Made by a program: the position numbers and the translations under genes. Positions 22,954 to 35,851 of a stretch of 64,000 bases of DNA are shown here, in pieces. Position 1 is the first letter of the stretch. Every line of letters begins with the position of its first letter. The notes under the pieces are model-generated. The model had not been told where the DNA came from, ran no database searches, and was given only the letters and a program-made list of their open reading frames with translations. The stretch is taken from positions 2,542,001 through 2,606,000 of the forward strand of contig JAEBUN010000004.1 of NCBI GenBank assembly GCA_023014365.1, in the 5' to 3' direction. The stretch is from Lepiota brunneoincarnata. Lineage: Eukaryota; Basidiomycota; Agaricomycetes; Agaricales; Agaricaceae.

Positions 22954-25759
22954 CTAAAATCGAGGCGTGCTTCCTACACTCTGGACATACCCACCGGGGT
23001 ATACCGATCCTCCAGAAGCCGGCCTTGAGGGTGTCATTGTAAGGGGTAGTTGGATGCTACTCGGTGACTGAGGTGAGATCCAAGCTGGGACATAGGGTGA
23101 TCCCACCGGTCTCGGGCTCGAATACAGGTAGGGACTCCCGTTCCCGTTCCCATTCATTGTTGTATGCACGCTCGAGGTAACAGATGGTGCAAGTGATATT
23201 GTAATCCCTGGAATGCCTGATGGCGTGTACCCACCATGGACCGTTGATACGCCCGAGGTGTACGAGTTGATTGAAGCAGCAGAGGGAGCATATGAGCTGA
23301 CTGGAATAGGCACACCAACAGGTGGCAGTGGTGGGATCACGGCGCGGGGTGGGAAAGTTGACGTGTCCGATGCTACATATCCCATGTTCATTGCCTCCAC
23401 ATACGACTTAAGGGGTATCACAGGGGAATCTTTCCACTCGTCGTCTGATGAGCTTTCATCGTTGGGGTGATATATCAAGGCTGATGGGTGGAATGACGAG
23501 TGGTTGTGGTTGATGCCGTCTGATGGGCGAACGAGGGGTCCGCTCCAGGGTGTTATACGAGCTGGAGATGTTTTAGTTACGCTTCGTGTTGAAACGCTAC
23601 GGCCCAATCTATAAGCCAGCTCGGTCAATGAACTCGTAGGTGGGAATGTGGTCAAGGACTCACCCGTGCCAAGAGGAAGGGTCCTTGTCTACTTTGTCCG
23701 TGTCCAGCAGGACGATCAAAAAGTCTGATGAAATATCACTCGAACGGGACTTGTGCGAGCCCGAAGAGCTTCTGTCGGACTTGCGACTCGACCTATCATC
23801 ATCTTTCCCTTTCTTCTCATCATGATATCCTGAGGACCCATGATGCTTTTGCCTCCGACTGGAGCTATCATCCTCGCCATCGTGATCTTTGCGTCCGGAG
23901 GACGATGGCTGGCGATGGCTGTGTTCCTTCTTGTCCGATTTGCCCCCGGACGACGGCTCCCGGTTCTTCCTCCGGCTCGACGATCCTGAGCTGTCCTTCC
24001 AACTCCGACTCCGACTCCGACTCCTATGGCGGCTCGACCGGCTCGACTTGGACGATCGGCTAGACCTGCTCCCAGATGAAGAGAACGCTCGCAGAATCGC
24101 CTTTGTGCGATCGCTCCCTTTTTGGGGGTCCGAGCCTACACACACAACGCCAAGTTTAGTCAAGTGATCGCTTAACGAAACAAATCAGGGATCCCCACCG
24201 TTGATCCGCGTCGCTAGCCTGAACAAGAGTATCAACACTGGCTTGCCGCTCAGGGTCTCCAGGTGCTACCAACAATAGACAGTCGTTAGATGCAACTGCG
24301 GCACGGGTGCGAGGGGGTTGTCAATACGTACAGTTCTCAGCGCTCTCTGGTGCTTCGACGAGGGTTTCGAGGGAGATATTGTTGGGTACTTGGGCGGGTT
24401 CTTCGTGGACGTCGGGGGAGAGAATGGAGATGGTGTCTGGATTAGTGACTCGTAATGGAACTACGGGGAAGTTAGGGAGGTGGGGATTGATAGATGCATT
24501 TGGGGTACTCGCCTCTGTTGCCTAGGGGCACGTTGCGTATCATGTTGAGAAAGGGAAGAGAGATGACACTGTCGTTTGCAGATCTGCGGGGTAAGAGTAC
24601 ATTGGTGGATGTTTCATATTCAAAGGTGAACTTCTCTTACGATAGTCGGCCAGATATCGCAGAAGGAGCATCGTTGACTGTATGCGATCAAAACGTTGAA
24701 CTCGTCACAAGGCCGACCTGAAACTCACCGGGTTCCGGGGGAGATACAATAATGTTAGGAGGAGAGGACCGAGTTCGTGGTGGAGGGGAAGAGCGCCTTG
24801 TGCTAGACCTCGTACTTTCAGCTCTGCCGGATTTACGAGAGCGTGGCGCATCAATGTCGTCGTTTGAGCTCAAGAGTCTGAAGGTGACATGTCAGGGATC
24901 GGATGTAAGCCAAAGAAAGGGTATGGGGGACGAACGAAACACGTTTGTACTCCCTATCCAGCGTCCTTGCAACTCTACGGAATTCATCATCGAGTAAATT
25001 ATTTCGCCGGTCAGAACCTAAATAACATCAGACGAGGTTCCATGAATGAAAACAAGCTACTCGCCTTTGAGGTGCTTAGCCCTCTGTGATAACATGAATG
25101 AATGAGCGATCGTTGCTAGGGATGGATAGCACAAAGAAAGCTTACCGTCTTCCCCCTCCATGTCATATAATAATCCACGACCTTTCTCCCAGCATCGATA
25201 ACACTAACGGCAAAAACGACCGGCGTTGACGAGCCCTTCTTAAGCATGTCCTTCCCCACATCACCCTTACGCTCACCCTCAGGTGTTCCAGTACTAGTAT
25301 TCTCCCTACAACAACCAACCATGGTCAGCAAGTCCCGCCCCATCAACACGCAAAAAACACAAAGACACCGAAAACCAAAAGTTTTACACACCCTAGAAAC
25401 CTGCGAAAGAACGCGATGCCCTCGACACCCGCAATGATCTTGAGTCTGTCCGCAATATTCTTGTCCAGCGCAGCCAAGGCCACTCCTTTCGCCAGCTCCT
25501 CCAGAAACTCTGGCCGGCACATTGACCGGCGCGCACTGTTTCCAGAGAGAGCCTTGAGAATATCGATAGCATGCTGCCCTGATGCGGAAGAAAGCTCTGA
25601 TGTTCTGCTCTTGAGCGAGTGCGTGCCTTCAGGTGCGGAATCCTTGTTTCTGTCTCTGTCTCTGTGCTTGTCTGGTGGTGATGAGCCCGATTTGTGTTTC
25701 TTAGCGCTATCGCTCCTAGACGATGAATAGGAAGTCGGTCGTGAGGGAGTAGAATGCAT
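22954..25759 (-). CDS. Ser/Arg-rich, largely disordered protein of unknown function
   Basis: Not recognised. The start at 25759 gives MHSTPSRPTSYSSSRSDSAK and a basic Ser/Lys/Asp segment (DKHRDRDRNKD). An ordered, helical stretch follows (HAIDILKALSGNSARRSM, FLEELAKGVALAALDKN). Further exons give GKDMLKKGSSTPVVFAVSVI with KVVDYYMTWRGKT, and an ordered stretch PLRVTNPDTISILSPD. Then come long SR/RS runs (SRSSRSSKSSRSSRHRSRS) and a Pro/Ser/Tyr-rich C-terminus with PGITISLAPSV, ending SVGSTPRF at 22954. RS-dipeptide runs occur in splicing and other nuclear proteins, but no RRM or other domain is seen, so that role is not claimed. At least seven introns are inferred and their boundaries are uncertain. 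The gene lies upstream of the DM9/vWA gene on the same strand. Confidence 0.6.
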
Positions 25760-26271
25760 GAAAGGGACAACCTCGCGGAGAGCACACGGTTGAGAGATGA
25801 AAGGGAGAAAGAGAAACGCGCGCGCCACTGAAAGGTGCTTCAAATTGAGATCAGGGCTAAACTTGGCCACGGGTCTACGGTCACTCTCATCTCCCGACTG
25901 CATATCTGTCTGTCTGTCTGTCCTCCTGACACATCACTAACTACCTCTATTTACTACTCTGTCTGCATGTGTCACTGCCGAGGGGTATATCCAGACATGG
26001 TATTATACAGACCCCAACGTAAAGCTGTTTCCATCACACCTAAAAACAGAAATATCAGATCCAACACACATGCAATGATGCAAGTCCTCTTGCCCCACGC
26101 ACCAAGCTAAGCTCCAGAGTCCACACTCGTCTTGCCCACAGTTTCACAGTCCTAGCGGGCTGGCTCGCCGTCGCGGGCAACTCGACATCAAGTCCATCCC
26201 ACCAACATTTGCGCTGCCAACGCGCCCCAAAGAATCAGCTCTTTACAACAACTGCAAATAAGTGGCGTAAA
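25760..26271. other. Intergenic region, about 510 bases
   Basis: It contains a short TCTG microsatellite near 25903-25922. No coding signal is seen. It spans the promoter of the Ser/Arg-rich gene and the 3' end of the Whi2-like gene. Confidence 0.35.
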
Positions 26272-27277
26272 TCAACATACAGCAGGTTTTCTCCAGAATA
26301 GCAGTAGCTTCTGTGCCGTTGTCATCTGGGTGTAATCAACCTCCACAGGTCGCTCCCCATTGGGGTGGTGTATGATCCCTGTCTTGAGCAAGACAAGCGC
26401 TATCGAAGAAATACAACACCGCATAGGCTCCAATGCACGGTATCCCCACTCGTCCTCTCGGTTGAAGCCACTGTGCCCCACAGAAACCAGACTCCTATCA
26501 GCATCTAGATCCAGAGAACGAAAGACCGTCACCTCACCTCATACAAAGCATATCAATCAAATGCTGTTCCGCAATGTTATTCTCCTTGTTCACATTCCTC
26601 TGCAGCGCAGTAAATATATTCTTCTTCTCCATCAGATAGTCTCCAGACCGTCTCTTGATATCCAGCATCTCCTCGTTCGCAATCCCATTGGCATCCGTCG
26701 CAGCACCCGAATCCTTGGGGGGTATCGAGAAATACTCCAGTTCCTCCCTCAGCACAATAATTGCCTTGCTTCGACAGAAGCGGATTTTGTGAGCCCGGGT
26801 GCGCATACTCGGTATTGACCTCAAACATCAAGTGCTGTTGAGCGTTATACAACCCTGGATTGTTCGCGTTCCCATAAAAAGCCTCTGACGCATTCTTGAA
26901 AAACGTCAAGACATACTGAAAACAATCCGGGTCGAACTAAGACCAAGTGAGAGATGAGCACCCTGACCAACAAGCCCTGAAGCCTGAAGCAAAAGGCTCA
27001 CATCAATAGCATACACCTCCTCTTCCTCCTCCCCCTCCCCCCCGTCCGACATCGCCACACTCTGCCTACTCAACACCAACCCGTTCGGAAACAAACACAA
27101 GAGCACACTCTCTGGCAAATTCATAATCGTCTCCCTATCCACCTCAAACCTCCTCCCCCTCAACTCGAGGAACAGCCGCGTGAGGAGTTGCGGCTGCAAC
27201 GCCGCGTGCGCAGGCGTTTGCACCTGCGAGACTTGGGTGATGGGCGAGTTATTGGGTAGCGGTGGGGCTGCTGCCAT
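26272..27277 (-). CDS. Whi2-like BTB/POZ-type stress regulator
   Basis: In yeast, Whi2 works with the Psr1/Psr2 phosphatases in stress response and in restraining TORC1 when amino acids are low. Here the start at 27277 (MAAAPPLPNNSP) is followed by the T1/BTB-type signature LELRGRRFEVDRETIMNLPE and SVLLCLFPNGLVLSRQS. An acidic run (GGEGEEEEEVYAID) leads into an intron and then FDPDCFQYVLTFFKNASEAF, also typical of the family. Downstream are REELEYFSIPPKD, DIKRRSGDYLMEKKNIFTAL and, in the last exon, REDEWGYRALEPMRCCISSI with a hydrophobic C-terminus ending FWRKPAVC. About three introns are visible. One frame step lies near 26770 (NPLLSKQ to AIIVLREELEY). The domain order and ending fit a full-length protein of about 280 residues. 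Confidence 0.83.
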
Positions 27278-27855
27278 GTTTTAGTCCTTCTTGGTTTCCT
27301 TGTTATTATTGTTGTCCTTGTTATTGTGTGCGCGTTATGGTCGAATGTGGGGGTGGGAAGTTGTGGTGACAAGTTTCCTGCTATGGGACCCTGTGTGTCT
27401 CCGAGGGTAACCACACTTGACTTCCCTGTGCAGGTGCCACAAATTAAAACGATGGGTGTGAATACGAAGGCTTCCAGATACACGTTTTAGTAAGGACTTG
27501 TCGTGAGGTGACACGAACACCCCGCAAGGCTGATGTTTGTCTTGGCGCCCGTGCCAAACAACACCCCTTCTCTCTCAACTATCCGCTAACACGTTGTGGC
27601 ATTTGACTAGGAAACAAGAAAAAAAAAGGTCCAATTGTATACTAAAAACTGGTATATATACTGTGATTATCCCATCATGTTCGTCTGTCTCGTTATGTAA
27701 ATGATAAAATGTGGAAAGAGATGGGTAAAAGGGGTACCAGAAACTGAAAAACACTAGAGTTCTGCATCATGCGTGATATGGAACAGGGACATGCAATACG
27801 AGAACGAACCGTAAGGGGAGGGGGCGGGGTGGGCTAACCAAGCCAGAATCTATAC
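27278..27855. other. Intergenic region, about 580 bases
   Basis: No conserved coding sequence is seen. Probably the Whi2-like promoter plus the 3' end of the chitin synthase gene. Confidence 0.35.
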
Positions 27856-30800
27856 TCACATCGCCGTCCCGCTGCCACCGCCACCAAGGTGCGGTGGCGC
27901 CGCCCCAGGTGGTAGACTAAACACCGTCGATGTCCTCGAATACCTATTCTGCTGAGGGGTTTGTGATGTCGGTCTACGCCCTTGTCTTGACACCCTCCTC
28001 ACACCTTCGGGACCCGGGACCGGTCCACTATCCGTCAACCGCACACCGCCTCTCGAGCCCCTCATCGCACTCTCTTCACTCTCACCAGGGACTCATTGTA
28101 TACCCCGACGCTCCCTCCTCATAGCTCGTCGGGCTCGTCGTCATCGACCGGAACGGATTACCCGGGTCGCTCACGCCCGGATATGGCTGGGGACTTGGTG
28201 CTCTCCTCGTCGCAGGGCTATTGTACGCCCTCGGCACACCTGCCGGACCATCATATGGGGACGCGGGCGAGAGATGCCGCTGACCTGAGGGTGAATCATA
28301 GGTTTCCGGGTAGTATTCCGGTGATTGTGGTGTTGGGACTAGTCGCTGATTCGACCCAGAGGCAGTGTCCGACATGTAGTTATCCTCGCTTGATCGCGAC
28401 ATCCCAACCGTCGACGACGACGCCATCATAGGTCGGTTGACAGAAAGTGGCGCAGGTAGCATAAGCAGTGCATTACTATCGTGCCTCGGCCTCTGTGAAG
28501 TGACATTCGACGAATCCATAGTGCTTGCATCAAAAGGGGGAGGAGGCTGGTGTGTGACATCCGAGTTAGAGGCCATCGAGTATCGATTGCCGCTAACAGA
28601 GATATGAGTGAGGCCCCTCAATAAAGAAACTGAATCGTGATACTCACTTCTTCTCGAAATATGTCGAGTCCCTGGACTGGGATCCACTCTTCCACCTTCT
28701 ATCCCTCTCAAATTCAGCCCACCTCTTCATAACAATATGTGATGAATCAAATTCTCCCTCCTTGTCTCCATGTGCCCCTCCCTTGTCTCCAGCAACAAGG
28801 ACGCGTTTGTCCCCACGAAAAATCGTCGAAATGCCAGAACGCATATGCAGGCAACACTCCAGTTCCAAATAGGTAAAGAAATCAAATATACCAACATCCA
28901 CCCCACATACTGCAATCTTTCTTGAAGTGACGACAATAAGCACGCCGGGTAAACCGAGAACAATGGCGAGCAGGATAAGGGGAATAGTGGTGTTCGTCCC
29001 TCCAGGTATGATGGAGATGACGATGAGGTATATCGTAAACGCGATTGCAGCCGGCAACACAAGCGTACCCGCCAACTCCATACCGACGACAAATTGCATC
29101 GAGAAACAAAAGGTCCCGCAAAGATCCCTAACCAACAACAATTCCGCCAGATTGTGAATTGTTGAATTGATCCATCGACGTCGCTGGGACAAGAGCACGC
29201 GGAAGGTATCAGGAACAACAGTCTTGCAAACAGCTTGAGGGCAGAACATATTCTTTCGTTTCGGGAACGTCTTGAGCATAAGAGTCGTAAGGTAACGATC
29301 TTCACCAAGGAGCAGAAGATTCTTTTTGTGAAGGGTATCGACGACGTTTTCCGAATAGTGTTCCACAATGTCCGGATTGGCTAGAATGGGTACCCAGTAG
29401 CCCGTGTCGCCCTTGGGAGCTTTGATGCGGTACATGCTGAAACAGCCAGGTAGACAGGTAACACCTCCGAACATCGACTCGAAAGCCTTCGTCATGTGAT
29501 GAGAGATATAATATTCAAAGACTGTCACGAAAATCAGCGCTCCATCCGCGCAAGGAAAAGTAGTCATACATACCTTGCATCATCGTAACAAACGTCTCCG
29601 CCTTGTTTGCAATCTTAGTCTCCCCACAAAGTCCCATAATCTCCTCGTCATGCACCATGCAACTAACCATCCTCGTCAAGGAGTCCGGGAACACCTTCGT
29701 ATCGGCATCCACACATAATACCAACTCGTATCGATCCGGGCTAACGCCCGTCACTCGCCAAATCGAATTGAAAAACTCATATTCGAATGTCGTCATCCGT
29801 TCGTCAAACATGACTTTCTGCAAGAATGCCATTAAAACAATCTGACTGTCTCGCTTGCCACGATTACCGGGCTTGGAATCGTTCGCTTCCAGCGGGTTGC
29901 CGCACTTGGCCACGAGCACGATCGGCACGCGTTGTTGCTTCGATCTCTCCACCGTTGCGTCATCGTAATGGTAGAAGCCAGCGTAGACCTTGGCCATATT
30001 GTGTCGCTTATGGCCGTCAGCGATGGCGACATAGGAGTGAGGTTCAACCTCATGCGGAGAGACAATAAGATCTGTCATCATGGACAGACAAATTTCGGGG
30101 GTGGTCAGCTGGTTTCCAGCGCCCTTGACCATACCATCGGCGATAACAAGGATGAGTTTGTGGCTATTGGGGTAATCTGTCGTCGCCAATGAGTCTAGGG
30201 TAGTTCGTAGACCTTCGACAGACTCGGAATATGCAGGTAACCAAACAAATAGTATGGGCAAGCGGGAAGTTGAAGGGCTCGTAGTCAGGTGGAGGCTGAG
30301 GGACAACATTGATGAGGGGGAAAGGACATGGGTTGTCTGCAAAGGCGCCGCGGGGCGAGGCGCCATCCGCCAAAGACATCGTACTCCTCGACTGCCTGTA
30401 ACTCGGCGAATCGGGTGGTGTACCCTTGCCAGATTTTGGAGAAGGGGAGTACAATGTTGAAGCGCTTCCAATTCGCCGTTGATGAGGAATCGAGCATGCC
30501 ATATGCAGTCGTTGGGCGTCCCCCTGCGCCTTTGAGGAAAGTCTCGGCAGGTGTGAAACGTGAGTGGCTCGGAAGGAACGTCTTGCGGTTCGCCTTGTTC
30601 GAGCGCAATCCAGTTTTTGCCAACATTGGGACGATATTCGCTTGGGGCATGGGCGATAGATAGTCGCTTGACCAATTCTCAATTTCCGCTGAACGCTGCA
30701 TGCGCTGCTCGTAGGTCTCGCGAGGAAAATTGCCTAGCTTCCACGAGAAGAACCACTGGAACATGACGGCCATGACGAAACGGATAGCGACGACGCCGAT

Positions 30801-32537
30801 GATAAAGACCAATGAAAGGTAAAGTACGACTTCGGATGCGACACAGCCAATAGAGTTGGTATCGATAAAACCAATGGTAACGAGGTCCTGAAGACAGTGA
30901 CCGATGTTCTTCTGATTTGTGCGCATGAACAGCATGGTCAGGTCTTTACTGTTGAAAGTGCCGTTGGCCTGTTTCATAGCATCGAAGACTGAAGGATAGT
31001 TGACTTGGGCACGGCTCAACCATTGAAGAAGGTTGAGGTCAAGAACGTTGCTGCAAGAAAGATTCAGAAAAGAGCTAATGAACGCCAGAGGGCGGTTGGA
31101 CATACGACTCGTAAACAGCCAAATTGCGTTTTGAGCTCTTCACATCTTCCCACGTATAATAGACCTGACCCTTGGGGCGCATTTGACTACTGAATAATGA
31201 ACGCGCCCGTGAAGAAATGTGACAGTTGGTCCCAGTTTCGTAGCCAGTTATGTTTGGACCAGAAGCCCCGTACTGGCTGAAGACATTGCAAGGGAAATAC
31301 CAATCGAGCAAGTTATTTTGGCCACTGATGCTGGAGCTCGAGGACTTGGTGATAAGTCCAAGACAATTCTGATTGACTTTTTGAAAAAGGAACGAGGCGT
31401 CGTTTCCGGCAAGATTCCAGCCACCCGTGAGAACGGGGTTTGTGGCGCCATTGAAGGTTGAGCCAGCAGCAGGGTGCTTGAAGTTTGAAAAATCGTAATT
31501 GTAGCCATGAATAACGACTGAGCTATTGCCGATATGTGCGGCATCAATTGCACCACCATGGAATCTATTTGGGGGTGTCCCGCAGACACTTTCGGTGAAA
31601 CCGAAAGTGAGGAAACCTACGCCGGCCATGAGGATAAGAATGATGCTGACGAGACCCATCTTCTCTCGCCAGGCACGTTGTTGTTCCGGACTGTGGAGGC
31701 CTGGTGGGAGAAATGCGACAAATTTGGTCATGGGTCATAGTAGGAACGATATGAAGAACGTACCACACTGTCGCATGAGCCAAGGCGGGATCCAAACAGT
31801 GATGAAGTAGCAATAGAGCATCCAAGGACCACTGGGGCCAGGGCCTTTCCAACAGCCGCGCTTGCTCTCGGCGGGAGGGGGTGGTGTAGGACCGGGCACC
31901 GATTGAGGCCGTCTTCGGCGGAGAGTTGTGCGCTTGAAAAGCGCCAGTCCGGATTCATGTACATCTTCCTCACGGCCTAGCAAGGAACGTCCCCGTCGAA
32001 GTGTTTCTCGCTGAGGGTAGTTACCAGTTGCTTTTAATTTTAAATGGACCCGAGGGCGCAGCAATGCGGGCGGCAAGATCAACACAAAAAAATAAAAAGG
32101 CGAGAAAGTGACTACGCACTCGATGGCATGATGCCAACACGGCTGTTGCCCTCTTGCTCGAGCTGAGCGACATGACTACGATAATGCCACTGCCGGTGTC
32201 CGGGTTCTATTTTTTCGCGGTCTGGGCGGACAAGACTTTTCTTGCGGCCTACACGGGAGGGGTCCATGTAGTCGGGGGCCTCCGGATCGCTGGAATGGGG
32301 GAGATGGCCCTGGTAGGCAGAGGGGAGGGTACGTTCGCGGTGTGCGTCGAGGGCGGCTTGGCGGTCGCCGCGTTCTGTGTTCTGGAAAGAGACATTTCCT
32401 CTGGAGTCTGAGGTGGCGAGGACTGGGCGAGGAGAGGGTTGTTGTATGGACGAATCGCTGTACTGAGGAGCCGGGGATCTGGGAGTAGGCTGCTGAGACT
32501 GCGGGCGTATGGAGCGTGGGGGCCTCTGGCCGTCCAT
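27856..32537 (-). CDS. Class IV chitin synthase (CHS3-like)
   Basis: An integral-membrane GT2 enzyme that polymerises UDP-GlcNAc into cell-wall chitin. The start at 32537 gives a Pro/Ser/Gln-rich cytosolic N-terminus. Membrane segments follow ([33 protein letters not shown]), then an extracellular/cytochrome-b5-like portion, then [20 protein letters not shown]. The catalytic core carries [17 protein letters not shown], the UDP-binding [44 protein letters not shown] with [14 protein letters not shown], the acid LLGEDRYLT and the processivity motif [16 protein letters not shown]-terminal helices follow, and then a long Ser/Pro-rich tail ending GGGSGTAM. The GEDRYL and QRRRW motifs are intact. 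Extra single bases break the frame near 30235, 28911, 28860, 28801 and 28086; all are +1 steps. YISHH-TKAFES-FGG is the class IV hallmark. Confidence 0.93.
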
Positions 32538-32540
32538 TGG

Positions 32541-32630
32541 GAAGGAGGGGGAGGGGGAAGGGGGGAGAGGACGAGAGAAAGCAGAGGACGACGAGGAGAG
32601 AAGATAAAGAGAGAAAGGAGAGAAAGAGAG
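32541..32630 (-). promoter_or_regulatory. Polypyrimidine (CT-rich on coding strand) tract abutting the chitin synthase start
   Basis: About 90 bases, almost pure G/A on the plus strand and therefore C/T on the coding strand, end three bases before the chitin synthase ATG (32537). CT-rich leaders near transcription starts are frequent in filamentous fungal genes; whether this one is transcribed as 5' UTR is inference. Confidence 0.5.
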
Positions 32631-34233
32631 TCTTTGAGGTGGACTAGCCGTCCGCCGCTTTCACGAGACTTGCTCTCGTTGTCTGACAGTGAGGGGGATT
32701 CCACTCTCTGTCACACTACAACATCACTGTTACATGTCACGCCTCGTTGGTTCCACTCTCTCCCCGGTAATTTCGTACAGTATGGCGAGTATTTTCATAG
32801 TTACATACACCCACCCGCCCGTAGTATGCGCTCCACTAGCCTGCACCCTGCAGTGTTGCTGCGAGATACTCCAATCTGTGACGATTGATGAATACCTGCC
32901 TCTCTACCCGAGCGTCATCGATGCATCAGTCATCCACAAGCTTGTGACCACCTTGTGCTATTCTCGTCGCTCATTCATGCCACACACGTTGGTAGACCAG
33001 CTCTCCTTGTATCGGGCTCTGATCCGCACCATTCATCCCGCTGCTTGTCATCCAATACAAATGGGGCTCCTTGTCTTCGTAAACAACCCCTCACCTTGTT
33101 CTCCTCAAGCTCACTCTTGGGACTAGCACGTAAATGACTGACGGTGGATCAGAAGAATCCCCCTATAATTTTCTTCTTATCCGTTCATACACCATGCCCT
33201 TGACAACCATCTGGAAGAAGAGCGGGGACCATATTCCACCATGGACTTGTGGGTCCCCTGCAGGATACAAAGAGTAGCGTTCACATGAGTACATAGCACC
33301 CAGGCACCCCAACATGAAATTCCCCCTGCCAGTTTCGAACAAACCAAGATGAGTCAACGGATAAGTTATCGAAGCACTAGATGACCTAGCCCATCTAATC
33401 TATACACTCACAAATACTACCCCTCAGCAACCCTGAGAAAAAACTTTTCTCTACCTTCTTTGCTCGGATTTTCTCCTTGCGCCCAATCCTCGCAAGGTTT
33501 TTGCTCCCACCCACTCCCCAGTGATGTGGTACAGCCACTCGGCATCCGTTTCGGACTGCTCAGTCGGCCCTACCAATCGCTCAGGCCCGGCGGTTTCCTC
33601 CCTCAGACTACCTCTCGGCAAGGCGGCAGCCATTCCCCACTTTGCCTCCTTGGAGATCCTCTCAGCCCTCACGAGACCATCTCCCGTTAGTCACGTGATA
33701 ACCAGAGGCTTACGCCTCCCAGCCGCCGTGTCCTCCGCAACCCAAACAATCGCCCACTGATTGTTTGCACATAACCTTCACACCTTCTTACCTAGATAAA
33801 TTACTCCCACTTTAACCTGCTAGATATATTGTGCGAAGAATTAACTTATCAACTGACCAACACTGCTTTCATCACCCCTCCTCCCGTCCATCCCGGTTGC
33901 GAGTTCCTTCCCCTCTATGAGAAGGTCTGCAGGGGTGCTCCTACATAGATGCAACAGCACTACATACTGCAGACCCATAACAGTTGCCCTGCATCAATCC
34001 GGCGGTAATCATATCTTACCGAGTCAGCTAGTCAGGGACGGTGCCGGGGCCTCTCGGCGATGTGTACGGACGCCCGCATACTCGAGGCAATCGTGGTTTT
34101 AGCGCTTTAGGTCTCATCCATCACGTATTATATATTATCCCAAGCATACCATTCTCCTGAGTCCGAACACTAGCATTCTTCTTTACTCCTCCCACCACGC
34201 CGCCACCCAGCTAACCCTTGAGGCTCATCGCAA
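32631..34233. other. Divergent intergenic region, about 1.6 kb
   Basis: It lies between the chitin synthase (-) and the CRAL-TRIO gene (+) and so carries both promoters. No coding family is recognised. An AT-rich block at about 34126-34138 (attatatattat), roughly 100 bases before the CRAL-TRIO start, is a possible TATA-like element. Confidence 0.35.
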
Positions 34234-35851
34234 ATGTCCCAGTCGAGCCTTCCAAAAACACACAAAATCCTCACTAAGCCTGCACCAGGCACTATCATCT
34301 CCCCAGTACACAATTACTCTGAAGTCCAACAAGCCCAGATCGAGGCCCTGCGAGAGGTGCGCCCAACGACCTCCCACAATAGCAATGCATAACACTACGT
34401 TCTACTTAGTACGCGCACAGTCGGTTACTCCCAGAAAACGACCCATATCGTCCATGGGAACTTCGCTGGTTCCAGAAACCAGACACTATGCCCCGCTACA
34501 TGCGTGCCGCCAAGTGGAACCTCACAGATGCACAAAAGAGGATTACCGCAACTATGGAATGGAGGCGGGAGTATAAACCCGATCTCATTTCACCCGACGA
34601 GGTCAAGATAGAAAGCGAGACCGGGAAGATGTTTGTACTCCCCCCTCCAACTTGCTCGGTGCATTAATGCTATGTCTGCAGTATCCTCACAGGATTCGAT
34701 AAAGATGGTAGACCCATCATATATATGCGCCCAGGCAGAGAGAATACAGAGACTAGCCCTCGCCAACTACGTCACCTCGTGTGGTGTCTGTGAGTATGCT
34801 CCGCAATAAGTCCCGTTCCATAACTGACCGCGTATCCATCCCACGACACAGAGAACGAGCAAAAGACCTCATGCCGCCCGGCCAGGAATCCCTTGTTATC
34901 ATCGTAGACTACAAATCTACCACGCTCCGCACCAATCCCTCCATTTCCGTCGCTCGCAAGGCAAGCATATCACCCAACTCACCACACAAGTCTCATAACA
35001 TACCCTGCATAGGTTCTACACATCCTCCAACAACACTACGTCGAGACTCTAGGCCGTGCAATCGTCGTCAACCTCCCCATGCTCCTCAACTTCTTCTATA
35101 AAGGAATCGCACCCTTCCTCGACCCAGTCACACGCGACAAGGTATGTCCCCATATGCACTTAACCTCATGCCGGCAAGCAAAAAAAAAAAAGAATAAACG
35201 CTTACTCGTCTCCCCCGCGCTTCGACTGTTCTTGAACTTCAATACGTACACCTATAGATGCGTTTCAACCCAGACCTACTTGAACTCATCCCATCATCTC
35301 ACCTCGACAGCGACTTTGGTGGCGAATACGCTTTTGAGTTCAAAGCAGACAATTATTGGGATCAAATTGTAACGTAAGATCCACCCTAATTATCAACCCG
35401 CGGAAACTATATCTAACCCAAAGACCCTTTTGCTCACCTCGGGTCCTTTATCAACCGTCCGGTCGGATATATCCAAAAATAAATAAAACAAAAACCCTTG
35501 GTATCGTGTGCATTAATAAACACACATAGCGCTTGTGGAGTCGCGTCGGACGGCACACGAGTATCGCCACAAGCGTCATCATCATCATCATCTGCATCAA
35601 CGACATCAGAACCGGAATCGACAGATGGGGATTCCCAAACGCCGTTTGGTTCGAGTACGGCTAGTGTGTCGTCTGGAGAGGAGACGGGAATGACGTTGGG
35701 AGACGACAACGGTGGTAACTACAAGGATGGGTTTGGTGTCGAAGGTGAAAAGAGCGATGGCGGGGAATTCACCGAAAAGGTCGATGTGGATGTGGTTGTG
35801 GATGGGATGGAGCAACGGCTCCCGGTAGTTCCCCCTGTCTCGGTTGCTTGA
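34234..35851 (+). CDS. CRAL-TRIO (Sec14-like) domain protein
   Basis: Sec14-type proteins bind and exchange phosphatidylinositol and other lipids between membranes. From ATG 34234: MSQSSLPKTHKILTKPAPGT, then the N-lobe helices (RPWELRWFQKPDTMPRYMRA, RAAKWNLTDAQKRITATMEW), the phosphate-contact region ILTGFDKDGRPIIYMRPGREN, and the Sec14 core VIIVDYKSTTLRTNPSISVA, VNLPMLLNFFYKGIAPFLDP and LIPSSHLDSDFGGEYAFEFK. The conserved part ends with NYWDQIV before an intron. The last exon is less certain. The frame I prefer encodes an acidic Ser/Thr-rich tail (ASTTSEPESTDGDSQTPFG) ending VPPVSVA at the stop 35849-35851. At least five introns are present, and no break is evident in the CRAL-TRIO core. Confidence 0.85.
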
